37,530 nt of DNA from IMG/VR virus record IMGVR_UViG_3300009139_000003, positions 1 through 37,530 of that record. The stretch is one strand, 5' to 3'. Positions 13,763 through 23,937 of this stretch are shown in pieces. The number at the start of each line of letters is the position of its first letter. Within the stretch, counting starts at the first letter, position 1. The notes beneath the pieces were generated by a model. That model searched no databases. It was not told the origin of the DNA and saw only the letters and a list, made by a program, of their open reading frames with translations. The position numbers and the translations under genes are program-made. The stretch comes from a virus.

Positions 13763-16700
13763 TTAAACATCAACCTTACTGTCAAGTATCTCTTTCAAGT
13801 TATCAAAATCGTTATTGTATAGAACGCCTTCTGGAATAGGAATATTGACAGTATCTAAAAGATTAGTTTCATCTCTTAATCCTGACCAATTCGCATTCAC
13901 AAAATTAACAACAGCTCCTGTAGCTATAAAAACATCAACAGAACCGCTATCGGGAACAAGGGTAGACCCATCATCAAAAGATGGACCGCTTGCGGCTGCT
14001 ACGTTGCTTAAAGCATCAGCATAAAATCCTGTCTCGCGGCCAAGCAATTTACTGTTACTCAGGACCATTTGAGACTCATCGCAAGATGCAGCTCTGCCGT
14101 TAGATCCCAGTATCCAAGTATTTGATAGCCTTACTGTCGAATAGGCTCTGGCGCGAATAGCAACATCGTTAGGACCGCCACCGGTCGCATAAGTTGCGTT
14201 TCTTATCACAAAAGCGTTTGTCGTATTATTTTGCGAAACGACTCTACCGACCGCCCCTTCATAACTTATGAATCTTCGCGTTCGATTACTAAGATCTAAA
14301 TCCATTGACTGATTTCTGCCATCGAACACTGGTGCGAAACAATTAGTGAACTGAAACAATGTCCCTGTGAAAATTGTTGCAGCCGTATTACAAACTTGAG
14401 TACCCGGAAAAAATATAGTTACATGCGACCATGCACCTGACAAAACTTCGAGTCTCATATCCTCCATATCTGTTATCGAGGCACAGTTTATTATTGTGAT
14501 AGTCACAATAAAAGTTTGTGCAGAATCTGGCTTAAACTGAGCTTGATAATCCCATGCTGCTTGTGTTGTCAGATAAGTTACTCCAGGTACTTCAGCACCA
14601 GCCGCGAAATTTACAGTCAAATTAAGATCCGCTGTTAGGTCTGACTGAACTTTTCTGTATTCAAGTGCTGTTTCAGCTCCATTAACAAACGGGGCGGAGT
14701 ATGCAAAACCCGTTTTGCTGGCAGGAGTATCAGTCAATGAGTCGAAAGTGCTAGCACCACCACCACTACCATCCTGCCAACTAACATCTGTCCCATTTGA
14801 AGTTAAGACTTGATTGTTATTTCCAATCGGCAATCTAGCTGTAGCGTTTGCAGCATCACGAACAAGTAAATCACCCCTTGTTGTTAGCGGGAGCGTTGGT
14901 TCTTTACCATCGAGAGCGCCTTGTAAGTCGGTTTGATTCGCCAGCGTTCCCGATATGTTCCCCCAGACCGCAGTCTGATCTGTTAGCTCAACATAGACAG
15001 AAGTCGCCCAACGGTAGGTTCTATTTGTATCAAGAGTTATGTAGATCTTACCGTCTTGTCCCGTAGGAGGAAATGCACCAAGCGTTGCGTACTCTTCAAC
15101 ACTATCCACATAGCTTGGAAGCTGTGCAGCCGGTACATTTCCTAGAGCATCCAGTGAAGCTACCCCGTTGGCCATGCCCTTATCAGAGTTAGGGACTTTC
15201 GCATCCAACTGAGTCTGTACGTTTGAGGAAGTTCCACTAAGAAACCCAAGCTCTGAAGCGGTCGTAGCACTCGCAACCACTTTGCTACTGCCGTCGGAAG
15301 CCAAAGCCCTATTGGCTGCAACATCGTTTATTGTCAGAGCCTTTGCTGTTACGCCATTTGCTGTAACTTCAAGGAAGATTTCAGTGACGTCATTGTTCGC
15401 CCATCTATAAAGGAATGAACCGATTGGAGTCGCTGCATCTCTGTTATCAAGACCGCCTTCCCCACTAACGATAAGCTGTGGCGCGAAAGAAACATTGTAA
15501 GACTCTTGTATAGTCGTCGCGTCTGGCCCAGTACCGCCCGATGAAACTGCGTTGGTTGGAAGTATTCTAAACCTAGCATCATTGCTGGTATCACTCGCGT
15601 CTTTACGCATAACCAAACGGCACAATAATATTGCACCCTTTAGGATAGGCGGAACTATAACAGTCTCAGAGCCAGCGGCTGAAAGCGCGGCAGATAAGTT
15701 AACAAAAAATTCTTGCCCTGTAAGTATGCCTATTGAGTTGTCAGCAAATAGATATAGATATTGAATCGTCGCATCGTTGCTTCCCGGAACAGTAGTTAGC
15801 GTTCCGCCATCGTCATATTGATCCGGGTTAATAGTATCGCCCTGATAGTAGATAACTCCATCCTGCTTAACTTGGAAGAACAGCAAGGGGTTAAGTGCTG
15901 GCAGCACTGTATTGTTAGGGTCTTTCGGGTCCGTTGCAGTATTTATACCGGAAGAAAAACCAGTACCCTCAGCCTTTTGAAGCTGCATCTCTCCCGCTAC
16001 CGAGCCGATTTCATTGCCACCGGTTAGGAAGAATCCTAGAGCATTCATGAGATCTAAGAGTTGCGCGGCTGTATCGTAGGTAGGACTATATGCGTTGATT
16101 GCGAGATCTATATCAATATTATCAGAGTGAACTATTGTACCAACATCAAAGGTATCTCTTCTTTGTGCGGGGGTTGACCCAGTCGCCCTTTGAACTATAT
16201 TTCCATTCTTATCGTTTGATATAAGCGTAAGCGTTTGGGTACCAATGTTTTGGAGTACAACGCCTATTCTTTCAGGGATATCGACCCGAGTGATAACGGG
16301 ATTGCCAGGGTCTGTGGTGTTATCGACGTGTATGCCTAGGCCGGCCTCTTGATCGAACAGGGAGCTATTACCGGCATTGATTGAAAGACCACCACCCTTA
16401 AGAAGAGAGGTGCTTAAACTCATAAGAGCATTCTTGTTAATCTCTACTTGCGGTGTTGGGTCGTCAGAGAACTCTAACCCAGTTTCATCCGTCTTCACTT
16501 TGACAAGCTTACTGCCTTGACCTGAGTAGGTCGAAGGAGTATCAAGAAGCCCTAACCAAGTATCAGAACCACCACCGCCACCACCGCCACTACCGCCAAT
16601 AGCTCCTATCGTAGTAGTAATGTAATCCCAATCCTCGGACTGTATCCATGAGTGACCTGACACATCTATACCGTAGGCATTGTCATTCAGGGTAGGAACT

Positions 16701-17950
16701 TCATCCCAAGCTGTAACCACATAACCATTTACAGTTGCGCCTTTTACGGGAGGATTATTTGTCCACCAGTTGTCGAGATGAACGTAAGGCGCTGGGAGCT
16801 GCCCTGCTAGTATAGTAGCTCTGCCTTCTGCTAAGTTACCTATGCGAACGTCCTTACCGTCTTCTATGCGAATAACAGGAACGTCTAGCACCGTTTCCCC
16901 AACATTATAGGTAGGCGTATCCTCAACAATATAGGTATTGAATCTAGCCGAGTCATTAGCCTCAACCATTACAATCTCGTCACCCACCTTTAGATCATCA
17001 AGGTCGGACTTAACGTCTACAGCGCCATCGGCTAAGATCGAAAGCCTTAATAAGTCATGATCCCCGTTGTTGGTGTAGGTGCCCGATGCAGGAAGTCCGC
17101 CACCGACATCTTGCAGTGTCCATGTATGCAGCCAAGCGCTAGAGTTAGTGCTTACCTGAGTCGAAAACTTGATATCTATTATTTGACCCTCTTGAAAGAA
17201 AGATCCTTCAAGGTTCACTTCAACCCAACCCACGGGGCCGCCCGGAATAAAGCCAGACCCTAAAGTAGTCTTCTTAGTTGGGTCTGTTATATCTTGAATC
17301 GTATACGCATACGTCTCATTACCAGTGTTTTGTGACCTCCAAAAACGAAACCCATCAATAGTCGCAAGCTCTGAGCCAACTGTAAATCTCAGTCCTTGAA
17401 TAGCGAGGGGATTAGCGACATCGCCTTGCCATGTAGGGTTATCAGATAACGACCAACTACTGTCACCATCTGATTGAGGTGCCGCCCGTTCTGTAGTTTC
17501 CTTGTTCGCGATCATCGTCCAACCTTGGTCATTAACTACTTGGTTGGACTTATATGAACCTGCTTGCCATGGGCCTTTCCAATCCATGCGATACTGAGGA
17601 AAAAACTTCTTATCATCGAAGCTGTAAACAAACAGTTCATTGTCAGTTAGGTCTGTCACGTCTACATCGGAAAGATTGACTAAGGATTGACCGCCAAATT
17701 CCAGCGCATTTTCAGCATCATTAACTATAGGAACTAAACCTTTGTTACCTGAATAACTCGCTGGAGTATCTAGCAATGCAAGAAAATTTGTAAATGCTGA
17801 AGCACTACCGCCTTGAAGCACCCATTGTGTAGGGCTATCCGTACCAACGGATAGATAAGTGTTCTCGCTATCGACATCAATATAGTGAACGCCGGTTGCA
17901 GGGGGTACGATACCTTGAGGGGCACCACTACCTTTTATTATGTGTATCAT
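13763..17950 (-). CDS. large tail fibre / receptor-binding protein with repeats
   Basis: 1395 residues, the longest gene in the window. Three copies of a fibre repeat, L.DTP.SYSG followed by V...E..LEF, occur at about residues 55-87, 462-495 and 1066-1097; this repeat is common in phage tail fibres. A Gly-rich hinge (GGSGGGGGGGSDTW, about 450) precedes the second. A segment KGMANGVASLDALGNVPAAQLP (near 930-950) is also typical of fibres. The last 300 residues resemble a beta-helix/beta-sandwich head with NTTNAFVIRNATY and similar turns. It should bind the host surface. The ribosome site and 12-base gap place it in one operon with the baseplate genes. Confidence 0.9.
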   Translation of the reverse strand: MIHIIKGSGAPQGIVPPATGVHYIDVDSENTYLSVGTDSPTQWVLQGGSASAFTNFLALLDTPASYSGNKGLVPIVNDAENALEFGGQSLVNLSDVDVTDLTDNELFVYSFDDKKFFPQYRMDWKGPWQAGSYKSNQVVNDQGWTMIANKETTERAAPQSDGDSSWSLSDNPTWQGDVANPLAIQGLRFTVGSELATIDGFRFWRSQNTGNETYAYTIQDITDPTKKTTLGSGFIPGGPVGWVEVNLEGSFFQEGQIIDIKFSTQVSTNSSAWLHTWTLQDVGGGLPASGTYTNNGDHDLLRLSILADGAVDVKSDLDDLKVGDEIVMVEANDSARFNTYIVEDTPTYNVGETVLDVPVIRIEDGKDVRIGNLAEGRATILAGQLPAPYVHLDNWWTNNPPVKGATVNGYVVTAWDEVPTLNDNAYGIDVSGHSWIQSEDWDYITTTIGAIGGSGGGGGGGSDTWLGLLDTPSTYSGQGSKLVKVKTDETGLEFSDDPTPQVEINKNALMSLSTSLLKGGGLSINAGNSSLFDQEAGLGIHVDNTTDPGNPVITRVDIPERIGVVLQNIGTQTLTLISNDKNGNIVQRATGSTPAQRRDTFDVGTIVHSDNIDIDLAINAYSPTYDTAAQLLDLMNALGFFLTGGNEIGSVAGEMQLQKAEGTGFSSGINTATDPKDPNNTVLPALNPLLFFQVKQDGVIYYQGDTINPDQYDDGGTLTTVPGSNDATIQYLYLFADNSIGILTGQEFFVNLSAALSAAGSETVIVPPILKGAILLCRLVMRKDASDTSNDARFRILPTNAVSSGGTGPDATTIQESYNVSFAPQLIVSGEGGLDNRDAATPIGSFLYRWANNDVTEIFLEVTANGVTAKALTINDVAANRALASDGSSKVVASATTASELGFLSGTSSNVQTQLDAKVPNSDKGMANGVASLDALGNVPAAQLPSYVDSVEEYATLGAFPPTGQDGKIYITLDTNRTYRWATSVYVELTDQTAVWGNISGTLANQTDLQGALDGKEPTLPLTTRGDLLVRDAANATARLPIGNNNQVLTSNGTDVSWQDGSGGGASTFDSLTDTPASKTGFAYSAPFVNGAETALEYRKVQSDLTADLNLTVNFAAGAEVPGVTYLTTQAAWDYQAQFKPDSAQTFIVTITIINCASITDMEDMRLEVLSGAWSHVTIFFPGTQVCNTAATIFTGTLFQFTNCFAPVFDGRNQSMDLDLSNRTRRFISYEGAVGRVVSQNNTTNAFVIRNATYATGGGPNDVAIRARAYSTVRLSNTWILGSNGRAASCDESQMVLSNSKLLGRETGFYADALSNVAAASGPSFDDGSTLVPDSGSVDVFIATGAVVNFVNANWSGLRDETNLLDTVNIPIPEGVLYNNDFDNLKEILDSKVDV

Positions 17951-17962
17951 GTTTCGCCTTTC

Positions 17963-18199
17963 TTATTCTTCGACTTCAAATCCTTGTGTTAGAACTCGGC
18001 CTTTCCAATCGGTTAAGACACCAAAATCTTGATCAACTTGGATGATTCTAGGGCTAGCAATGCCATCATCTTTCCCGAACTCTACAGGATAAACTGAAGT
18101 CATAGGCTGAGCCGTTGCTGATACCAGCATTAGATCAACGAGATTTCCGAATTGCTCAGGGCCAATGTTTCCGCAATTAGTTGAGTCAAATATTTTCAT
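17963..18199 (-). CDS. small virion-operon protein (78 aa), unknown
   Basis: A 78-residue protein between the fibre gene and another small gene, all on one strand with short gaps. Its sequence (MKIFDSTNCGNIGPEQFGN...) has no membrane helix and no known motif. A fibre-attachment or baseplate-adaptor role is possible from position only. Confidence 0.65.
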   Translation of the reverse strand: MKIFDSTNCGNIGPEQFGNLVDLMLVSATAQPMTSVYPVEFGKDDGIASPRIIQVDQDFGVLTDWKGRVLTQGFEVEE

Positions 18200-18208
18200 A
18201 GTATTACC

Positions 18209-18568
18209 TTAAATAGGAACTATTCTAATTACACAATCGATCGTACCCGCAGACCCCTCAGATGGTGTGAAAACAAACTTAAGATATTCAACTTGCCTCC
18301 AGTAGTCTGGAATGACAATAATGCTACTCTGTCCAGAAACTTGAGCTGTATCTAGCTCGATCTTTTCGTCACAAGAAATAGCATCTTCCCACACCTTAGG
18401 ATCAAATATGGAAGCCTTCCAGGAGAATACACCAATAACTCCAGACTCCCATTTTATCTGGTACGAAAGTGATGAGGTTGGAGTACTTAACTCCACGACA
18501 GGTGATTCGAAACTAACCGAACCATCTTGCCCTGATATATAGTTTTGATTAACTAATGCTTTACTCAT
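18209..18568 (-). CDS. hypothetical virion-operon protein (119 aa), beta-rich
   Basis: 119 residues with alternating hydrophobic strands (SLSYQIKWESGVIGVFSW, SSIIVIPDYW, EYLKFVFTP, TIDCVIRIVPI), probably a beta-sandwich. It starts with GGGG as a ribosome site and lies between the propeller protein and the fibre region. Likely a structural component of the tail tip; not recognised. Confidence 0.7.
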   Translation of the reverse strand: MSKALVNQNYISGQDGSVSFESPVVELSTPTSSLSYQIKWESGVIGVFSWKASIFDPKVWEDAISCDEKIELDTAQVSGQSSIIVIPDYWRQVEYLKFVFTPSEGSAGTIDCVIRIVPI

Positions 18569-18615
18569 CTTGACCCCAATAGTAAGGAGCGATTAGGTAA
18601 TTCTAGAATCATAGA

Positions 18616-19812
18616 TTAAAGACTCCTAGTAAATCTGTCACTGCCAGAGGTACAAGCAATGCTAAAAAGCCCGCGAGATTCTGCATAACATACAGATTTT
18701 TGAGAATTACCATTTAAAGGCCCGACTAAGGCCCAATCAATCCCATCAACACTAGTCAAGCAAACCCCTTGAGTGCCGACCGCTAAAAATCTTCTTATGT
18801 TGGCTGCCCAAACTATATTCTCCATATCAGCAGAGGTGCCTTGATCGTCCCATGGCGTATCAATAAACTCGGATAAATCGCTGCCTCTATAAATTTTGTC
18901 ATTAGCTGTGTAAACTATTAACCCAGTATCCTCATCGACTGCTACCCCAGTTAGATCTGCCGCAACCCCTCTTAGGTATGGAGTCCAAGTAATCCCGTCG
19001 GGACTGGTCCAAGTGTTAGTGTTATCAGCGAAGGCTCGTCCTACTGCGATAAATAATTGATAAAACTCACTCCACACTATATCAAATACTTCAATGTTAG
19101 CTGTCGGGGTATTGGCTCCGGTCCAAGTAAGGCCATCTGTGCTATGTTGGATTTGGTATGTATCATCTTGTGCATATAACGCTACAGATACAAATTTGCC
19201 GTTTCCATAAGCTGCCGAGCCCCAACCTTCTGCACTTGCTGGAGTCCTAGAAGTCCAACTAATACCATCTGTAGACGTGGCAATTGCATTATCCCCAGAC
19301 GCTACTAGCACGGAATCACTTTCGGCAAGACCCTCCCAGAACCCTACAGGCATAGTTCGTGCTGTCCAGTTAGCGCCATTGAATGAGGTGGCGCATGGCT
19401 GGGCATTGTTACTTGATGAGAGGTTTATATATAGCTTAAGTCTTTCGCTAAAAAAAGCTATGCTCCACTGAAGGGCATCATTGGTTGAACTTATTGTAGT
19501 CCAGCTCCTAGTCATAGTCGCACCAAGCACCACCAGAGACTCATCTACTACTTCAGCGTTATCGATTATTGATTGCCCATTGCTACTTATTGCTGCGATG
19601 TTGTCATCTGTAGTTTCTTCTATGTAGTCCAGCCAATCGTGGACGTTTTTTTGCCAAGCATTTTGATTCTGTAGGTTAGGTTTTACAGGAACCCCGCTTA
19701 CAGTATTATCACTTGTAGACCATCCGAACTCCCTTTGTGCTTCCGATGGTTGAATCGCAAGGGCTTCGCTATCGCTTGCCCATTCGGTACTGGTAGTTGG
19801 TTTTATGGCCAT
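18616..19812 (-). CDS. beta-propeller tail protein (sialidase-type repeats)
   Basis: 398 residues. After an N-terminal attachment part (1-115, with helix NAWQKNVHDWLDYIEE) come five repeats with the pattern TS-x-DG-x-x-W-T, at about 143-150 (NGANWTAR), 180-187, 224-231, 269-277 and 357-364. This is the turn motif of Asp-box-like beta-propellers. Such a domain suggests a carbohydrate-binding tail protein; no catalytic residues of a true sialidase can be assigned. It lies between baseplate and fibre genes, so a receptor-binding or fibre-adaptor role is likely. Confidence 0.8.
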   Translation of the reverse strand: MAIKPTTSTEWASDSEALAIQPSEAQREFGWSTSDNTVSGVPVKPNLQNQNAWQKNVHDWLDYIEETTDDNIAAISSNGQSIIDNAEVVDESLVVLGATMTRSWTTISSTNDALQWSIAFFSERLKLYINLSSSNNAQPCATSFNGANWTARTMPVGFWEGLAESDSVLVASGDNAIATSTDGISWTSRTPASAEGWGSAAYGNGKFVSVALYAQDDTYQIQHSTDGLTWTGANTPTANIEVFDIVWSEFYQLFIAVGRAFADNTNTWTSPDGITWTPYLRGVAADLTGVAVDEDTGLIVYTANDKIYRGSDLSEFIDTPWDDQGTSADMENIVWAANIRRFLAVGTQGVCLTSVDGIDWALVGPLNGNSQKSVCYAESRGLFSIACTSGSDRFTRSL

Positions 19813-19820
19813 GATGTTTC

Positions 19821-20930
19821 CTATTCGTTAGGTTCAATTGATAGAGAATAATGTCCGCCCACACCGCGATCGACATATGAGCCCCCTGTCTTTAGAATAC
19901 CATCGGGGTTTTCTGATTCCCATATGGCTTTTTCTGTATCTGTATACCACCACAGGACGCCTTGCTGTGCAAAGGTCTGCTTGTCTTGCTCTATGCCGTT
20001 AAGCTTAACCGATGTATCATCATCGTCGAACGGGATGGTTACTTGCGACCTCGATTTACTCGCATCAACGGTATATAAATAAGTACAAGCCAGAGAGCAA
20101 GACACCCTAATCACTGACCCATTCTTTGCTACATAGCTCCATGCTGCTCCTGGAATACTTCCATTAAAGTAATTCTTCAATTCAGCATCCATATTTGGGC
20201 CATTAGCTACGGTATTAAAGAACTGAAAGACAATGTCTGTTCCTGAATTTAAAACCTGAATCCTAGCGGTGAAAATCCCCGTTTCTCCTGGATCTGGGAA
20301 CTCATAATCGTAGTAGGCAGGAATCGGCAAAAGAATCTCAAACGGTCGAGCATCGGGGGATGGGTCCGAATCGAATGCGAATACCTCTAGTTCTGGAGAC
20401 CATACATAGCCCTCAAACCCTACACCTGCGACTTTCGCGGCTTTGATTACAGGAGTCATCTCGTTAGGGTCACTAACTGGAGAGCCCTGACCTTGGAACT
20501 CTAAATAAAATTTCGCTGGAAATTGCTCATCAAACCTCACGGGGACGTTAGGTCCAGCGAGAACCCTGAAAATTCCGAGTATGTTATCGGCAGTACCGTC
20601 AGAGTTATTCGCTGCGATTTGTGCGAGAATTAGTACTAGATATTCCTCATCCGTAGCACCACCTCTATCCGCCCCGACGATCTGTCCAATCCTATCAAGG
20701 TTAACGCCCTCGGCAGTATCGAGAGATCTACCATTGAGCATATCGATCATGGTATTTTCCATGTCTTGTGCTTCAAGGGTGAACGCGTGGATTAAAGCCT
20801 CCCATCCGGAGACCGGCTCCGGAGACCAAGAGACATCTATAGTCTTTGGTGCATCCTTCATTATCTGAGGGAGACGAGCTATCGCCTGAGCGTAATGATC
20901 TTCTATTTTTTGTATTTCATTTACAGCCAT
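19821..20930 (-). CDS. baseplate protein, DUF2612-like
   Basis: 369 residues. The N-terminal part contains the pattern GRSLDTAEGVNLDRIGQIVG followed by GATDEEYLVLILAQIAANNSDGT, characteristic of DUF2612 baseplate proteins of contractile phages, which act at the baseplate edge like Mu gp48/P2 gpI. The C-terminal part is beta-rich and less conserved, perhaps anchoring the fibre or propeller protein. It starts three bases after the baseplate J-like gene. Confidence 0.85.
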   Translation of the reverse strand: MAVNEIQKIEDHYAQAIARLPQIMKDAPKTIDVSWSPEPVSGWEALIHAFTLEAQDMENTMIDMLNGRSLDTAEGVNLDRIGQIVGADRGGATDEEYLVLILAQIAANNSDGTADNILGIFRVLAGPNVPVRFDEQFPAKFYLEFQGQGSPVSDPNEMTPVIKAAKVAGVGFEGYVWSPELEVFAFDSDPSPDARPFEILLPIPAYYDYEFPDPGETGIFTARIQVLNSGTDIVFQFFNTVANGPNMDAELKNYFNGSIPGAAWSYVAKNGSVIRVSCSLACTYLYTVDASKSRSQVTIPFDDDDTSVKLNGIEQDKQTFAQQGVLWWYTDTEKAIWESENPDGILKTGGSYVDRGVGGHYSLSIEPNE

Positions 20931-20933
20931 AAA

Positions 20934-22421
20934 TCACACATAGATAAAGGTTACATTGTTGGACTCTACAAGGGCCAGCTCCGAGGGACCTATAACCACC
21001 TCGTCAATGAAAGAACCCCCTCCAGCAACACGAATGCCACAGGAGAGAGTTCTAATGCCACTAGCGCCCACATCGCTGGCAGCACATAACAGTTTATAGC
21101 TTAACACATCGACACCTGGAGTAAGGTTATTTTGACCATAATCGACAGCTGCTTTCTTGAAAGCAGCCTCTGTATTGGATAGGTCGTAGGTAGCATCGAC
21201 ACTCAGTGTGTACTGGACTTCAATGTCTATATTATCCACAGTAGAGAAATACTGGAGGTGTTGCGCTCCCTCCGTATCTATAGCTATTCCGTAGATTTCT
21301 CCATAGGTCTGAATACCGCCACCCTTAGAGTCCCAAAGACTTTGAGCGACTTCATTTAGATTGTCGCCCACAAAGGTTTGAGTGACCGCTGCGAAAGGTC
21401 CACCACCACCACTAACGGTTAGAGCTAGAACGACCTCGCCTCCGGAGCCCCCGTCTACATCTATTTTATCTGAGCCGTTTCTAGTTGCAGTATTGACGTC
21501 CGATTCCGCTTCGATAGCTGTAGCGATATTGTCCAGAGTCGTATCATTATCCGTATCGAAAGCCACTGGAGAGCCTGCGATTGCGACACCGTTTAAGAGT
21601 ATTGCAATACTCTGACCCGTAGTTAGAGGTAGAGAGAAAACTAGCTCACTATCCTGCTTATAGCTAGAGCCGGTCTCTGCCGAAACATATGCCGCTATAG
21701 AGTGAGGAGCCTGACCATCGACTTCGACGTCAGTATCATTTAGCACTACCTGTGCAGATCTCACCGAATCTAGAAGGTTTAGAGCCGACCTGATTCCGGA
21801 CTCAGTAGCAGTTCCAGGTCTTGCTATCTGCTCTTTCCTTCGAGCTTTCAATTCTGCATCGGATTCTTGCTCTCTCCCTACAGTAGCGTCAGAGGGATTG
21901 GTGACCGACCCCACTTGTCCAGGAGTCGAAACCATATTGACTAGAGTTCCTGCTAGGGCCACCGAAGGTCCAGTCTCGTTTGCTGTCGCCTGCACGGAGA
22001 CAGTATCTTCACCGTCTAGGATTGTAGCCTCTACGTCAGTCTCCCAGAGCAAGGTCGATCCTGTAGCAAAAACTTGAGTAGTTGCATCGATAGTAACGTC
22101 TCCGCTCGACCCATCCACCCTAGAGAATTCTAGATTTACTACGGAGGATGTAGCTGACTCTCGCACCACACCGTTAAACGCTGATAGTTGATCTAGATAC
22201 ACACCAAAGGAACTATCGGGATAAGACGCATCGTTTACGGCCTCTAGGAGCTCGTAAAGTTTCGCATACCTTTCGGACATAACTCCCACTAAGACTCCGA
22301 AAGGGCCTCTCTCGTCGAGGTCGATACCGCTTCCGAATGAATCTTTTAGGTCGTCTTGCATACCTGTTTTAATATCCGCAAGTCGATCTATGACTAGACC
22401 ATTTCCGTCAAATGAACTCAT
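20934..22421 (-). CDS. baseplate J-like (Mu gp47/P2 gpJ family) wedge protein
   Basis: 495 residues of the baseplate wedge. The N-terminus has the typical ending of the first domain (YLDQLSAFNGVVRESATSS), and DATVGREQESDAELKARRKEQ followed by GTATESGIRSALN is the hallmark of baseplate_J proteins. A middle insertion (about 240-340, with SVAFDTDNDTTLDNIATAIE-like text) resembles a segment also present in the sheath protein of this phage. It is directly followed by DUF2612 and preceded by the gp25-like gene, the usual wedge order. Confidence 0.92.
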   Translation of the reverse strand: MSSFDGNGLVIDRLADIKTGMQDDLKDSFGSGIDLDERGPFGVLVGVMSERYAKLYELLEAVNDASYPDSSFGVYLDQLSAFNGVVRESATSSVVNLEFSRVDGSSGDVTIDATTQVFATGSTLLWETDVEATILDGEDTVSVQATANETGPSVALAGTLVNMVSTPGQVGSVTNPSDATVGREQESDAELKARRKEQIARPGTATESGIRSALNLLDSVRSAQVVLNDTDVEVDGQAPHSIAAYVSAETGSSYKQDSELVFSLPLTTGQSIAILLNGVAIAGSPVAFDTDNDTTLDNIATAIEAESDVNTATRNGSDKIDVDGGSGGEVVLALTVSGGGGPFAAVTQTFVGDNLNEVAQSLWDSKGGGIQTYGEIYGIAIDTEGAQHLQYFSTVDNIDIEVQYTLSVDATYDLSNTEAAFKKAAVDYGQNNLTPGVDVLSYKLLCAASDVGASGIRTLSCGIRVAGGGSFIDEVVIGPSELALVESNNVTFIYV

Positions 22422-22772
22422 TTATACCTCCGTACTAAAGTCTAGTACACCGTCAGTAGTTAGTGCCGAAAACTCAACAGTCAGAGTCCTAGTTTCAGGA
22501 GCTAAAGACAAGTTGAAGCTTTTAACGTCGATGATTCCAGGAATATCCCCGATTTCGTTTAGGAAGATAGTTTCAATTTCCGTCACCGATGTCGCTTTCT
22601 GGAAAATCACTTCAAAGTAAGGCATTCCAAGGTCTAAGTCTAGAAACCAGTCACCTTGAAAGGATTGAAACCTAAGCTCGGATATTTGAGTCAGCTCGTC
22701 GATACCCTCGACCAAGGGAAGATTGCCGTCAATTACCTGAATGTCTTTATCATTAGACAGTAGGAGATTCAT
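22422..22772 (-). CDS. baseplate wedge protein, gp25/GPW-like (Mu gp46-like)
   Basis: 116 residues. The pattern ELRFQSFQGDWFLDLDLGMPYFEVIF and IFLNEIGDIPGIIDV fits the lysozyme-like fold of gp25/GPW wedge proteins. It lies immediately before the baseplate J-like gene, as in P2, Mu and T4-type baseplates, and overlaps the upstream gene by four bases. Confidence 0.85.
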   Translation of the reverse strand: MNLLLSNDKDIQVIDGNLPLVEGIDELTQISELRFQSFQGDWFLDLDLGMPYFEVIFQKATSVTEIETIFLNEIGDIPGIIDVKSFNLSLAPETRTLTVEFSALTTDGVLDFSTEV

Positions 22773-23296
22773 ATTACAGACCTCGCTGCGTCCACAAGTG
22801 GCGCGGGAGTAGGTGATACCGAATTTGTTCCAGAGACAGTATATGTCAATAAGAGGAAAGCCTCTCGAAGTTTTACCGGAAATTCTGATTCCGCTGCGTT
22901 AGAGGTCTTCGGAGACGAGACCAATTCAGCTATCTCTGCAGCTCCAGCCCCGATAGATGCAGGGTCCGGAACCACCGAGGAGACAACCGAAAATGTAGTT
23001 GCTGGAGTACTGACTCCGATATATGTACCGGCAGCAACATTCATTGTACTCGTCAGGATAGCCGCACTAAAAGCATTTGCCAGAGATGTAACCCCTGTAC
23101 CAGGTGCGTCACTCAAATTATTGGCAAAGGTACTACGATCAAAAGTAAAGGAGGGTGCTGGATTATATGTACTCAAAGTCATATCATCCACAAGGTCTCC
23201 AATAAAATCGGCTAAAGTCGTCTTCCATTCCGGACCGCTAGTGAGAGGAATCTCAACGTAGTCGTCTATCCATGCACTTAAACTCGGCATTGTCAT
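22769..23296 (-). CDS. hypothetical baseplate-region protein (175 aa)
   Basis: 175 residues rich in Ala/Ser/Thr, with no recognised motif. It overlaps its neighbours on both sides by four bases (ATGA), between the spike and the wedge gene, so it is made with the baseplate set. It could be a baseplate assembly factor or a spike-associated protein. Confidence 0.7.
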   Translation of the reverse strand: MTMPSLSAWIDDYVEIPLTSGPEWKTTLADFIGDLVDDMTLSTYNPAPSFTFDRSTFANNLSDAPGTGVTSLANAFSAAILTSTMNVAAGTYIGVSTPATTFSVVSSVVPDPASIGAGAAEIAELVSSPKTSNAAESEFPVKLREAFLLLTYTVSGTNSVSPTPAPLVDAARSVI

Positions 23297-23937
23297 GGTA
23301 TTAGGGCCTCCAGTGCATCCTTCATTTCCGCGAGTATTGCTGCGACTGCCGGATCAAAAGTAACCGGACCCATCGAGGATTGTAGAGGTGTTTCAAGCTG
23401 CTCTAGTGTTTTGGCGACAATAGCTACGAGCTCTGTATTCTCCAAACCCGATAAAGGTAGAGGGTCACTCTCTTTATCGCCAATCCAAATTTTATCATGA
23501 GTTATCTGGAATGCATCTTTAGACTCAATGGAGTCGGAAGGTGCACTGATTCCTGGAATACAGAAAGCATCACTTATATCGTGAAGCCTCGTGTCTTGGA
23601 CTTCGGTCTCGACCTTATCCTTGACCCAGTCGTCGATCGATCTCTGGGAGAAGACTAGAAGACACGGAGTGTCGGGCTCTAGAGGAAAGGTAATGCCCTT
23701 GCTCCCATTGTAGGGAAACACGACAGGGACCTCTACTAGGCTAGGTCTAGATTTTACCTTATTGTTCATGAATGTAATCTTGAAAGCCGGCTGCACGGTA
23801 GCAGTTCTGGTGGCCGCGTCGTAGGATTTAACGACAGCTGGCATACAGGTATTGATCTCCAAGAGCGACATACGCATGTGTGAGTTCAATATATCGAGTT
23901 CGTCCGGCTCTTCTTTGCCGATAGGATTCGGTAGCAT
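23293..23937 (-). CDS. tail spike / baseplate puncturing protein (Gp138-like N-terminus)
   Basis: 214 residues. The N-terminal OB-like domain has AVVKSYDAATRTATVQPAF and VPVVFPY, and RLHDISDAFCIPGI matches the Gp138/gpV-type central spike proteins that pierce the outer membrane. The C-terminal part is shorter than in P2 gpV and helical. It follows the hub gene and precedes the wedge genes, as expected. A trimeric needle at the tail tip is the expected role. Confidence 0.82.
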   Translation of the reverse strand: MLPNPIGKEEPDELDILNSHMRMSLLEINTCMPAVVKSYDAATRTATVQPAFKITFMNNKVKSRPSLVEVPVVFPYNGSKGITFPLEPDTPCLLVFSQRSIDDWVKDKVETEVQDTRLHDISDAFCIPGISAPSDSIESKDAFQITHDKIWIGDKESDPLPLSGLENTELVAIVAKTLEQLETPLQSSMGPVTFDPAVAAILAEMKDALEALIP